From NCBI GenBank assembly GCA_045649145.1, contig JAZRPK010000016.1:1-23792 (forward strand): a DNA stretch of 23,792 nt, written 5' to 3'. Shown here piece after piece: positions 6,411 to 14,890 of the stretch (positions are counted from its first letter, which is position 1; every line of letters starts with the position of its first letter). Made by a program: the position numbers and the translations under genes. This stretch comes from HGM11525 sp045649145. Its GTDB lineage: Bacteria > Bacillota > Clostridia > UBA1381. Under the pieces are notes generated by a model. The model was not told the DNA's origin. It did no database searches and saw nothing but the letters and a program-made list of their open reading frames with translations.

Positions 6411-8244
6411 TTAGTTTCTCCTCTATAAAATGTGCTATGCTTTCTGCGTCCATTTGGAACAGTCTGTCAAGCTCGGCAACCGTACCATGCGGTACGGGTT
6501 TGTCGGGGAACGCTTTTATCACAAGCTCCGGCATATCCTTATAAGCTGCCAGTCCTGTCATAACAGCTGCACCGAAGCCGCCGCTCATTACGCCGTCTTC
6601 TATCGTCATCATAAGCTTTTTCCCGCGTGCATTTTCTTCGACAAATTTGGTATCGAGAGGCTTTATAGTCGGCAATACATACACCCCGACACCTACTCCC
6701 TTTTCACTCAAAATTTCCGATACTGCCATAGCAGTTTTAATCATTCTGCCTGTTGTAAATATCGCAATATCCGAGCCGTCCTTTAGCACATAACCCTTGC
6801 CAAACTCAAATTCGGGCACGGCATTTTCTGCACACTCCGAGCCACGTGGGTATCTAATCGCAATCGGTTCGTTATGTTCCTCTACTGCATAGGAAAGCAT
6901 TTCGGAAAGCTCTTTATAGCAGGACGGCGACAGAATTGACATATTAGGCATTGCATTAAGGAACGAAATATCAAACATACCCTGATGCGTTTCGCCGTCT
7001 GCACCAACAACTCCCGCTCTGTCAATCGGGAACACAACGTGCAGATTTTGCAGACAGACGTCGTGCAGTACCTGGTCATACGCTCTTTGCAGGAAGGACG
7101 AATAAAGCGGCACAACGGGTATCATACCCGAGATTGCCATACCTGCCGACATAGTAACTGCGTGCTGTTCGGCAATTCCGACGTCAATATATCTTGCTTT
7201 GAATTTTTCACGGAATACATCAAGTCCCGTACCTGTGGGCATTGCCGCCGTAACGGCTACAACTTTAGCATTTTCCGAGGCAACCGAAACAAGACTCTCT
7301 CCAAACGCCTCCGAAAAGTCCTTTACCTTGACCGAGCCGCTGGCTGATATGCCGTGAAAATCCTGTGGATTGCCCTCTGCAAGAGCATAACCCTTACCCT
7401 TTTTGGTAAGAAGGTGTATAAGCACCGACTTTTTGCTCCTTTTTGCGTGTTCAAGAGCATTAAAGAGCGATGTAAAATCGTGTCCGTCAATAGGGCCGTA
7501 ATAGTCAAAGCCCAAATCTTCAAATAAAGTCGTAGGTAGCACAGTTGCACTTATCGCCCGTTTTATATGGCGGATTGCCCTTGCCATACCGACACCGCCA
7601 TACGGCAGTTTTGAAAGGAAGTTTAATACCACTTCCTTGGACTTAAAGTACATCGGCTTTTGTCTTAGCTCACGCAGGTACTTTGATATTGCGCCCACGT
7701 TTTTCGAAATGGACATTGCATTATCGTTAAGGATATATATGACCTTGGCCCTGCCTCTGCCTGCATCGTTCATTGCCTCATACATCATACCGCCGGTCAA
7801 AGCTCCGTCGCCGAATACTGCAGCGACGTTATATTTTTTGCCCTGATAGTCCCTTGCACGAGCCATTCCTAAAGCGGCTGATGCAGAGGTCGAGCTATGT
7901 CCTGTATTAAAGCTGTCATATTCGCTCTCCTGTGTTTTGGGAAAGCCGCTCATTCCGCCGAATTTACGCAGTGTTGCAAAGCCATCACGTCTGCCCGTTA
8001 AAAGCTTATAAACATATGACTGATGTCCCACATCCCATATTATCTTGTCCTCGGGCGTATCAAACACCGCCAAAAGTGCTATTGTAAGCTCTACCACACC
8101 AAGATTTGACGCAAGATGACCTCCTGTTGCGGTAACGCTGTTTATCAAAAATTCCCTCACTTCAGCTGCGAGCAGTTTAAGCTCGTCAACCGTCATCTTC
8201 TTAAGGTCCTCCGGTGATGATATTCTATCGAGATATCCGCCCAT
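6400..8244 (-). CDS. dxs: 1-deoxy-D-xylulose-5-phosphate synthase
   Basis: This thiamine-diphosphate enzyme condenses pyruvate and glyceraldehyde-3-phosphate, the entry step of the MEP pathway; DXP also feeds thiamine and pyridoxal synthesis. The 614-residue length is typical. Visible are HLASNLG (43-49), the ThDP/Mg motif GDGALTGG...N (145-173), DLGFDYYGPIDGHD (243-256) and DVGIAEQHAV (354-363) with catalytic Glu359. The ATG at 8244 has AAGGGG nine bases upstream and gives the usual N-terminus (YLDRISSPEDLKKM). In-frame ATG 8253 and TTG 8262 have worse spacing. It lies 27 bases after valS and overlaps tlyA. Confidence 0.95.
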   Translation of the reverse strand: MGGYLDRISSPEDLKKMTVDELKLLAAEVREFLINSVTATGGHLASNLGVVELTIALLAVFDTPEDKIIWDVGHQSYVYKLLTGRRDGFATLRKFGGMSGFPKTQESEYDSFNTGHSSTSASAALGMARARDYQGKKYNVAAVFGDGALTGGMMYEAMNDAGRGRAKVIYILNDNAMSISKNVGAISKYLRELRQKPMYFKSKEVVLNFLSKLPYGGVGMARAIRHIKRAISATVLPTTLFEDLGFDYYGPIDGHDFTSLFNALEHAKRSKKSVLIHLLTKKGKGYALAEGNPQDFHGISASGSVKVKDFSEAFGESLVSVASENAKVVAVTAAMPTGTGLDVFREKFKARYIDVGIAEQHAVTMSAGMAISGMIPVVPLYSSFLQRAYDQVLHDVCLQNLHVVFPIDRAGVVGADGETHQGMFDISFLNAMPNMSILSPSCYKELSEMLSYAVEEHNEPIAIRYPRGSECAENAVPEFEFGKGYVLKDGSDIAIFTTGRMIKTAMAVSEILSEKGVGVGVYVLPTIKPLDTKFVEENARGKKLMMTIEDGVMSGGFGAAVMTGLAAYKDMPELVIKAFPDKPVPHGTVAELDRLFQMDAESIAHFIEEKLNER

Positions 8245-8271
8245 TTGCTCCATCCCCTTCAAAATATGCGA

Positions 8272-10908
8272 TTACATATTCTCCATTGCTGTAATTGATG
8301 CTTCCACCTTTTCGAGCATTTCGCGGTATTTTTCACCCTTTGCTCTTTCTTCGTCTACCACCTTTTGCGGTGCTTTTGCGATAAAGCCCTGATTGGAGAG
8401 CTTGCCCTCCACTCTCTTTATCTCACCTTCCAATTCCTTCTTTTCCTTGTTAAGACGCTCAAGCTCCTTGTCCTTGTCAACAAGCTCTGCAAGCGGCAGG
8501 AATAGCTCTGCACCCTCAACTACTATATTAACCGCATTGGCTGGAACACCCTCACGGCTTGTGGTTATTTCAACCTCACTTGCAGATGCAAGCTTTACAA
8601 AGAATGCCTCGCCTGCTTTGAAAACGTCTGCCTTGTCGGTTACGATTATAAGCTTAGCTTTCTTTGACGGCGGTACGTTCATTTCTGCACGGCGGTTTCT
8701 GAGCGCACCTATTGCAGACATAATTATTTCCATATCCTTTTCTGCCTCGGGGAAATCAAGGTCGGCGTTATATTTCGGGAACTCGGAAATCATAATGCTC
8801 TCGCCCTCGTGTGGCAAATGCTGCCATATCTCCTCTGTGATAAACGGCATAAAGGGATGCAACAGCTTCATTGTATTTGAAAGCACGTAGGTAAGCACAT
8901 ACTGCGCCGACTCGGCACTTTCGCTTCCCTTATCAAACAGTCTGGGCTTGACAAGCTCGATATACCAGTCACAGAAGCTGTCCCAGATAAAGTCATACAG
9001 CTTTGAAACTGCAATACCAAGCTCGAATTTGTCTAAGTTTTCGGTAACCTCTTTTACAAGTCGGTTATACTTAGACACAATCCACTTATCCTCGGGACGA
9101 AGATTGTCCGGAAGCTTGTTCTCGGTTATATCAAGGTTCATCAGCGTAAAGCGTGACGCGTTCCAAATCTTATTTGCAAAGTTACGGCTCGCCTCAACAC
9201 GCTCGATATAAAAACGCATATCATTACCGGGTGCATTACCTGTTGCAAGCGTAAATCTGAGTGCATCTGCACCGTAATCTTTTATAATCTCAAGCGGGTC
9301 GATACCGTTTCCTAAAGATTTGGACATCTTTCTTCCTTGCGAATCACGCACAAGGCCGTGAATGAACACGTGCTCAAACGGAGCCTTGCCTGTGTGCTCA
9401 AGAGCAGAGAAAATCATTCTGGAAACCCAGAAGAAGATAATATCATAGCCCGTTACAAGCGTACTTGTCGGATAGAAATAATCGAGGTCCTCTGTCTTTT
9501 GCGGCCAACCGAGTGTTGAGAAAGGCCAGAGCGCAGAAGAAAACCATGTGTCCAAAACATCCTCGTCCTGCTTTACCTTTCCGCCACAATGGGGACAGGT
9601 AATTATATCCTCTTTGGAAACAATAGTTTCTCCGCAATCCTGACAGTAAAACGCCGGAATTCTGTGTCCCCACCAAAGCTGACGGGATATACACCAATCA
9701 AACACATTCTCCATCCAGTTCATATAGGTTTTGGAGAAACGCTCGGGAACAAATTTTGTGTCCCCTTCTTTAACAGCCTTAATAGCCGGCTCTGCCAGCG
9801 GCTTCATCTTTACAAACCACTGCTTTGAGATAATCGGCTCGACGGTTGTACCACAACGATAGCACTGTCCCACATTGTGTGAATGGTCCTCAGTTTTAAC
9901 CAAAAGTCCCATTTCTGCCAAATCGACAAGCATAGCTTTGCGGCATTCATAGCGGTCCATGCCCTCGTATTTTCCTGCATAGCTGTTCATTGTAGCGTCA
10001 TCGTTCATAACCTTAATCTGTTCAAGGTTATGACGCATACCTACCTCAAAGTCATTAGGGTCGTGTGCGGGTGTTATTTTAACACAACCTGTACCGAACT
10101 CCTTATCAACATATTCATCTGCAATAACAGGGATTTCCCTATCGGTAAGAGGCAAAAGAAGTGTCTTGCCGATAAGATTTGCATATCTTTCGTCCTCAGG
10201 ATTTACTGCAACAGCGGTATCTCCGAACAGGGTTTCGGGACGTGTGGTTGCAATTATAACAAAATCATCGCTGCCCTTAACCTGATATTTAATATGCCAG
10301 AAGTGTCCTGCCTGCTCTGCGTGCTCAACCTCTGCATCGGAAAGTGCAGTAATGCAGTGCGGACACCAGTTAATAATTCTCGAGCCCTGATAGATAAGTC
10401 CCTTATTATAAAGGTTTACAAAAACCTCTCTTACAGCCTTGGAACAGCCCTCGTCCATAGTAAAGCGCTCTCTGTCCCAGTCGCAAGACGAGCCTATTTT
10501 CTTAAGCTGGTTTATAATTCTGTCGCCGTAGAGCTTTTTCCAGTCCCATACACGCTCCAAAAATTTCTCTCTGCCGAGGTCATAGCGGGTTTTGCCCTCT
10601 TTGACTCTAAGCTCTTCCTCAACCTTAATCTGAGTAGCAATACCTGCGTGGTCTGTTCCCGGTACCCAAAGGGTGCAATAGCCCTGCATTCTCTTATATC
10701 TGATCAAAATATCCTGCAAGGTTTCGTCAAGAGCGTGTCCCATATGCAGCTGTCCTGTTACATTGGGAGGCGGAATAACTATTGTATACGGCTTTTTATC
10801 GGGCGAGGGTGTAGCGTGAAAATATCCCTTCTCGCACCATTCGTTATAAAGCCTGTCCTCAACCTGCGACGGATCATAGGTTTTTGCAATGTTTCTGCTG
10901 TCCTCCAT
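8272..10908 (-). CDS. valS: Valyl-tRNA synthetase
   Basis: This 878-residue class I synthetase charges tRNA-Val and edits threonine-like mischarging. It shows the HIGH-type motif HMGH (55-58) within PPPNVTGQLHMGH, the editing domain (about 200-340, with ATTRPETLFGDTAVAVNP), paired zinc-type cysteines (CYRCG, CQDCG, CPHCG), KMSKSLGN near 525, and a C-terminal coiled coil rich in Lys/Glu that contacts tRNA. It heads the valS-dxs-tlyA-ispE operon. Its predicted start site is only about 35 bases before the ATG, so there is no room for the T-box leader that controls valS in many Firmicutes. Confidence 0.97.
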   Translation of the reverse strand: MEDSRNIAKTYDPSQVEDRLYNEWCEKGYFHATPSPDKKPYTIVIPPPNVTGQLHMGHALDETLQDILIRYKRMQGYCTLWVPGTDHAGIATQIKVEEELRVKEGKTRYDLGREKFLERVWDWKKLYGDRIINQLKKIGSSCDWDRERFTMDEGCSKAVREVFVNLYNKGLIYQGSRIINWCPHCITALSDAEVEHAEQAGHFWHIKYQVKGSDDFVIIATTRPETLFGDTAVAVNPEDERYANLIGKTLLLPLTDREIPVIADEYVDKEFGTGCVKITPAHDPNDFEVGMRHNLEQIKVMNDDATMNSYAGKYEGMDRYECRKAMLVDLAEMGLLVKTEDHSHNVGQCYRCGTTVEPIISKQWFVKMKPLAEPAIKAVKEGDTKFVPERFSKTYMNWMENVFDWCISRQLWWGHRIPAFYCQDCGETIVSKEDIITCPHCGGKVKQDEDVLDTWFSSALWPFSTLGWPQKTEDLDYFYPTSTLVTGYDIIFFWVSRMIFSALEHTGKAPFEHVFIHGLVRDSQGRKMSKSLGNGIDPLEIIKDYGADALRFTLATGNAPGNDMRFYIERVEASRNFANKIWNASRFTLMNLDITENKLPDNLRPEDKWIVSKYNRLVKEVTENLDKFELGIAVSKLYDFIWDSFCDWYIELVKPRLFDKGSESAESAQYVLTYVLSNTMKLLHPFMPFITEEIWQHLPHEGESIMISEFPKYNADLDFPEAEKDMEIIMSAIGALRNRRAEMNVPPSKKAKLIIVTDKADVFKAGEAFFVKLASASEVEITTSREGVPANAVNIVVEGAELFLPLAELVDKDKELERLNKEKKELEGEIKRVEGKLSNQGFIAKAPQKVVDEERAKGEKYREMLEKVEASITAMENM

Positions 10909-10949
10909 ATATCTTCTGTTCCTTTCAATACTATATTATTTCAACATAT

Positions 10950-10978
10950 ATTATCCCACCAAACCGACAATTTGTCAA
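10950..10978 (-). promoter_or_regulatory. Promoter of the valS-dxs-tlyA-ispE operon
   Basis: Minus strand TTGACA (10978-10973), 17-base spacer, GATAAT (10955-10950). No other convincing promoter was found inside the operon. Confidence 0.75.
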
Positions 10979-11053
10979 GTGGCTTAAGGCATAATAATCG
11001 CCTCTTGTGAATATGATATCAAAAAGGACAAAACAGAAGGGATGGTAAATAAA

Positions 11054-11668
11054 ATGGAGTTTACAGACAGCAATAACCGTGCCGAGCTTATAGGCACTGT
11101 TGAGAGCGAGCCTACGTTCAGCCACGAAATATACGCAGAAGCCTTTTACCTGTTTATATTAGACGTTCCACGCCTGTCGGGCGTAAGCGACCACATACGC
11201 ATAATTGCATCTGAGAGGCTTTTATCCGACTTTAACATCAGTAAAGGCGACACCGTCTTTGTAGAAGGACAGTTCCGCTCCTATAACGCAATGGAAAATG
11301 GCGCTAACAGGCTTATTCTAAGCGTTTTTGCACGTGATATAAAATACGCCGATGATATCGGCACTAAAAACCCAAACACCCTTTTCCTAAACGGCTTTGT
11401 ATGCAAAGAACCTGTCTACCGCACAACGCCATTCGGACGCGAAATCTGCGACCTGCTTTTAGCAGTAAACCGCACCTATAACAAATCTGATTATATCCCC
11501 ATTATTACATGGGGCAGAAATGCACGCTTTTGCAAGCATATAGGAATCGGGAGCAATCTTCGCATATGGGGCAGAATTCAGTCACGTGTCTACCAAAAAC
11601 GCACCGACGATGATGACTACATCGAAAAAACAGCCTACGAGGTATCGGTCTGCCGTATGGAGATGTAG
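11054..11668 (+). CDS. SSB-like protein with two OB-fold domains
   Basis: The 204-residue protein appears to hold two single-stranded-DNA-binding-type OB folds. The first is at about 9-100 (RAELIGTVESEP ... GDTVFVEGQFRSY). The second, about 107-204, is closer to the SSB consensus (LFLNGFVCKEPVYRTTPFGR, then LLLAVNR and PIITWGRNARF). It lacks the acidic DDDIPF-like C-terminal tail of the replicative SSB, although a DDDD run occurs near its end, so it is probably a specialised or accessory ssDNA-binding protein. The ATG at 11054 is preceded by AGAAGGGATGG; an ATG at 11042 abuts that site and is unlikely. It stands alone, divergent from valS. No clear promoter was found for it. Confidence 0.7.
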   Translation: MEFTDSNNRAELIGTVESEPTFSHEIYAEAFYLFILDVPRLSGVSDHIRIIASERLLSDFNISKGDTVFVEGQFRSYNAMENGANRLILSVFARDIKYADDIGTKNPNTLFLNGFVCKEPVYRTTPFGREICDLLLAVNRTYNKSDYIPIITWGRNARFCKHIGIGSNLRIWGRIQSRVYQKRTDDDDYIEKTAYEVSVCRMEM

Positions 11669-11674
11669 TATATA

Positions 11675-11704
11675 TCGGTATTTTGTGGAAAAAACCGAGT
11701 TTTG
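11675..11704 (+). terminator. Weak terminator after the SSB-like gene
   Basis: TCGGTATTTT (11675-11684) pairs with AAAAAACCGA (11689-11698) except for one A-A mismatch, loop GTGG, followed by GTTTTG. The T-run is poor. Confidence 0.35.
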
Positions 11705-11779
11705 TAAGGTGTAAAACACTATATCTTGGAAAAATCTTTGTGCAAATGTTACAATATTTCTACAAATTCAAAACAAATA

Positions 11780-11808
11780 TTGAATAAGCAGGTTATTTAT
11801 GCTATGAT
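11780..11808 (+). promoter_or_regulatory. Promoter of the SLH protein gene
   Basis: TTGAAT (11780-11785), 17-base spacer, TATGAT (11803-11808), about 38 bases before the ATG at 11847. Confidence 0.6.
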
Positions 11809-11846
11809 AAATGGTAAGAAAAACTTGTTTGTTTGGAGGAGTGGAA

Positions 11847-13676
11847 ATGAATAAAATACTAAAGGGATTAGTGGCAACAACTGCCGCGATGTCTATCGCT
11901 GCCACAGCGTTTGGCGCAACATTTTCCGACGTTGAGGGAACAGCTTATGACTGGGCATCTGCCTATATAGAGGATATGGCTGAGAAAGGTCTTATCAGCG
12001 GTTACGAGGATGGTACCTTTAAGCCGGGTAAAACAGTATCAAAAATCGAAACTATATCACTTTTCGCACGTGCTATGGGTTCAAGAAGCGCATTAAACAC
12101 ATCTGCTGTTGAATATGCACTTGCAGAGTATGGCGAGCTTATCGATACATATGGCCTTAATTTCGGCAAAGAGGACGTTGCTTATATGCTCTACCGTGGT
12201 GCTCTTACCGAGGCAGAGGCAACTGCATACTTAAAAGGCAGCGTCAAAAATGACCCGATGCTCCGTTATGAAGCGGCAACCATTATAACCAAGGCTATGG
12301 GCGGAGAGGCAGAGGCTAAGGCTAATCTTATGCTTGATTTGGAATATACCGATGTTTCGGATATCCCCTCTGCAGCTAAAAAATATGTATACTACGTAAC
12401 CGAAAAGGGCATAATGAGCGGTATGGGCGACGGCACATTTTCGCCGAACACTTCGGTATTAAGGTCGCAGATTGCTGTTATGCTTTCTAATACAGTCGAG
12501 AAAATGAATGTGACCTTCAGCGAGGTTAAAATAAGTGCTATCGACACAGATGAAATGTCCCTGACAGTTGCAGATCCGGACGGCGAGAGCAGCACTCTTT
12601 CCTATACATCCGGCACACTCTTCTTTATAGAGGGAGAAAAAGCTCAGGCTAAAAACGTTGCCGAGGGCGTAAGAGCAACAGTAACTCTCAGCAACAACGG
12701 TGTGATTTATGTAGATGTTAATTCGGCAGAGCCCGATCGCGAAGTAAGTGCAATTTTCAATAGCTATCAGAATGTTGAAGGAGTTTTGTCCATTAACGTT
12801 ACCGATCCTGCTACAAACAAAGTTGTAACCTACACCTGCATCAGCGGTATCACAGATATTACAAAGAACGGCGACAAGGCTACAATCCGTGATTTTACAG
12901 CAGGCGATTATGTAACTCTTTCCCTCTCGGGCGGCAAGGTTGAAAAGATGGCAGCAACAAACAAGGACGTAACCATAAAGGCTGCTACCGTTGAAGCAAT
13001 CAGCCACGACGCATCAAACCCGACCATTACAATCAGCCATGCTGATGAAAAATATGATGGTATGGTGCTTGTTATCGGCAATAATGTTTCGGTTATGAAA
13101 GACGGTACCTCTACAGATATGAATTCTGTATACAGAGGCGATAAGGTGACACTTACCTTGGAATATGGTGTTATTTCAAAAATTGCAGCATCCTCTACCA
13201 AGGTGACAGTTGATGGCACAATCCGTGCAGTAAACATCTCTGCAACTCCGAGCATTACCGTGCTTGTAAATGGTGTGGAAAAGGTTTATGATGTTACCAA
13301 CAATATTGCAATTACAATAAACGGCGAAGAAGGCACTCTCTACGATTTCAGAGTAGGTGACAAGGTTACTCTTACAACAGAGAGCAACGCTGTTACAAAG
13401 ATTGCAAGCATCACCAACCAGTCTACAGAGGGCAATGTAAGCGGTACAGTTCTTTCTGTTAACGCATCATATAAGTTTATAAAGGTTCTTGCAGTTGATT
13501 CAACAGGCAACACATACGAGGAAACAATCTACTGCAAGGACAGCAAAACAACCTTTATAACAGCTGCCGGTAGCGCAAAGCAGTTCCGTGACGTCAAAGA
13601 GGGAAATGTTATTTCCGCATACGGCACATATACAAACGGCGCTTTTGAGGCAGCATCGGTAATCATAGTAAAATAA
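11847..13676 (+). CDS. Exported S-layer homology (SLH) protein with tandem beta repeats
   Basis: The 609-residue protein starts with a signal peptide (1-24, cleavage after AFGA). The N-terminal part has two clear SLH domains, about 26-78 (FSDVEGTAYDWASAYIEDM... GYEDGTFKPGK) and 167-216 (YTDVSDIPSAAKKY... GMGDGTFSPN), with a degenerate one between (about 106-152). SLH triplets anchor proteins to secondary cell-wall polymers, so it should be a surface or S-layer protein. Residues 226-609 form five beta-rich repeats of about 75 residues. There is one Cys (331) before the last repeat and one within it (563), and no catalytic motif. GGAGGAG lies a few bases before the ATG; a frame extending to 11811 starts close to the promoter and is rejected. 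Monocistronic, with its own promoter and terminator. The role beyond surface anchoring is unknown. Confidence 0.88.
   Translation: MNKILKGLVATTAAMSIAATAFGATFSDVEGTAYDWASAYIEDMAEKGLISGYEDGTFKPGKTVSKIETISLFARAMGSRSALNTSAVEYALAEYGELIDTYGLNFGKEDVAYMLYRGALTEAEATAYLKGSVKNDPMLRYEAATIITKAMGGEAEAKANLMLDLEYTDVSDIPSAAKKYVYYVTEKGIMSGMGDGTFSPNTSVLRSQIAVMLSNTVEKMNVTFSEVKISAIDTDEMSLTVADPDGESSTLSYTSGTLFFIEGEKAQAKNVAEGVRATVTLSNNGVIYVDVNSAEPDREVSAIFNSYQNVEGVLSINVTDPATNKVVTYTCISGITDITKNGDKATIRDFTAGDYVTLSLSGGKVEKMAATNKDVTIKAATVEAISHDASNPTITISHADEKYDGMVLVIGNNVSVMKDGTSTDMNSVYRGDKVTLTLEYGVISKIAASSTKVTVDGTIRAVNISATPSITVLVNGVEKVYDVTNNIAITINGEEGTLYDFRVGDKVTLTTESNAVTKIASITNQSTEGNVSGTVLSVNASYKFIKVLAVDSTGNTYEETIYCKDSKTTFITAAGSAKQFRDVKEGNVISAYGTYTNGAFEAASVIIVK
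12522..13673 (+). repeat. Five diverged tandem repeats of about 75 codons in the SLH protein
   Basis: Units begin near residues 226 (EVKISAIDTDEMSLTV), 299 (EVSAIFNSYQNVEGVLSINV), 381 (TVEAISHDASNPTITI), 456 (DGTIRAVNISATPSITVL) and 531 (VSGTVLSVNASYKFIKVL). Each unit ends in a GD-x-VTL-x6-V-x-KI-like strand pair: 274 (EGVRATVTL), 352 (AGDYVTLSL), 430 (RGDKVTLTL), 503 (VGDKVTLTT), 585 (EGNVISAYG). The spacing is 73-82 residues. The repeats are visible in protein and strongly diverged in DNA. Confidence 0.7.
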
Positions 13677-13697
13677 CCTGAAAAGAGTAAAAGCTTT

Positions 13698-13738
13698 AAG
13701 GGGGTCGCTTGAGAAAAAGGCGACTCCCTTACTTTATA
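13698..13738 (+). terminator. Terminator after the SLH protein gene
   Basis: AAGGGGGTCGC (13698-13708) pairs with GCGACTCCCTT (13720-13730) over 11 bp including one G-T pair, then ACTTTATAAG. The stem is strong and the T-run short. Confidence 0.55.
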
Positions 13739-13762
13739 AGATTTTACAAAGGAGATTTTTGG

Positions 13763-14890
13763 ATGAAACAGAAGTATTCAACCTGGATTTTGGCATTTTT
13801 GTTTGTAGCCGGTGTTATCATCATTTACAAAACAGTAGATAACTTTAATAATATTTTCGCATTTTTTGGCACTGTGATGCGCGCTTTGGGACCTTTTATT
13901 ACAGGCTTTGTTATTGCGTATCTTCTTAATATACCAATCAAGAAGGTCAAAGCATTAGCAGAAAAATCCCGTTCCCGATTTGTAAAAAAACATTCCAAGG
14001 GCGTTTCGATTACTGCAGTGTACCTGCTTGCACTTATACTTATAAGCATTATTCTAAGAACTGTCATCCCCGCAGTATACAAAAACCTTATGGACTTGTA
14101 CTTAAATGTCCCCTACTACCTCGAGCTTATGGTCGAGAAAATCAACGAGCTTCAACTGCGGTTTGACATCAATCTTATTGACCTTGATAAGCAGAACGCA
14201 ATTGACGGCATACAAAGCTTTATCAAAAATATCAGGCTTTCAGAGTTTGGCAAATATGCGCAAGGCGTTATAAACGCAACCTCAGGTGTGTTTAACGTAT
14301 TCATCTCAATCATTATCTCTGTTTATATGCTTGCCGACAAACAGCTCATATCCGAGAGTATAAAGCGTGTATTAAACGCATTTGTTCCCAGAGAAAAAGT
14401 GCAGCGCTTCGTCGAATTTGCAGCAAGAACAAACGATATATTTTCAAAATATATCTTCTCGGTTGTTATGGACGGACTAATAGTCGGAATATTAAGTACT
14501 ATAATAATGAGTCTTCTAAAGGTTAAATATGCTCCCGTTTTAGGTCTTATGATAGGCGTGTTCAGCCTTATCCCCTATTTTGGCGCAATTGTAGCGGTAT
14601 CGGTTGCAATTATTGCCACATTGCTTACAGGAGGTTGGCTGCAGGCTCTTTGGACTGGTATTGCACTTATTGTCCTCCAGCAGATTGACGGCAACTTTAT
14701 CGGTCCTAAAATAATGGGCAATATGCTAAAAGCGAGACCTCTTTTGATAATCTTCGCTGTTACATTAGGTGGCGGGCTGTTTGGTCTTTGGGGTATGATT
14801 TTGTCTGTACCTGTTGTAATGGTTATCAAGATGATATTTGAAGAACTTTTAAGAGCCCGTGAGGCTAAAAAGGCGGGAAACAATGAATAA
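13763..14890 (+). CDS. AI-2E family transporter (PerM/YtvI/TqsA-like membrane protein)
   Basis: The 375-residue integral membrane protein follows the AI-2E/UPF0118 plan: an N-terminal hydrophobic hairpin (about 5-60), a helix near 75-100, an amphipathic central segment, then a C-terminal block of membrane helices with the family-typical PYFGAIVAV and QQIDGNFIGPKIMG stretches. Characterised members export the autoinducer AI-2 or act as Na+/H+ antiporters, so the name does not fix the substrate. The ATG at 13763 has AAAGGAG eight bases upstream; a longer TTG frame starts inside the preceding terminator stem. Its last codons overlap the next gene by eight bases, so the following flavoprotein is probably translated by coupling. 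Confidence 0.88.
   Translation: MKQKYSTWILAFLFVAGVIIIYKTVDNFNNIFAFFGTVMRALGPFITGFVIAYLLNIPIKKVKALAEKSRSRFVKKHSKGVSITAVYLLALILISIILRTVIPAVYKNLMDLYLNVPYYLELMVEKINELQLRFDINLIDLDKQNAIDGIQSFIKNIRLSEFGKYAQGVINATSGVFNVFISIIISVYMLADKQLISESIKRVLNAFVPREKVQRFVEFAARTNDIFSKYIFSVVMDGLIVGILSTIIMSLLKVKYAPVLGLMIGVFSLIPYFGAIVAVSVAIIATLLTGGWLQALWTGIALIVLQQIDGNFIGPKIMGNMLKARPLLIIFAVTLGGGLFGLWGMILSVPVVMVIKMIFEELLRAREAKKAGNNE

Noticed and set aside
9883..11010. A 375-codon plus-strand frame opposite the start of valS
   Set aside because: It is antisense to a clear valyl-tRNA synthetase gene, is rich in Cys/Ile/Phe/Ser from reversed codon bias, has no RBS, and extends across the valS promoter.
11811..11846. A 12-residue extension of the SLH protein
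   Set aside because: It begins two bases after the -10 box, before transcription would start, and would place residues ahead of a normal signal peptide.
12459..13007. A 182-codon minus-strand frame opposite the SLH protein gene
   Set aside because: Antisense to a well-supported gene with signal peptide, RBS and domains; Cys-rich low-quality translation and no RBS.
13709..13762. An 18-residue extension of the AI-2E protein
   Set aside because: It starts inside the terminator hairpin and has no RBS; the ATG at 13763 does.
13763..14890. Quorum-sensing AI-2 exporter
   Set aside because: The family name is historical; no luxS or lsr gene is nearby and members include ion antiporters.
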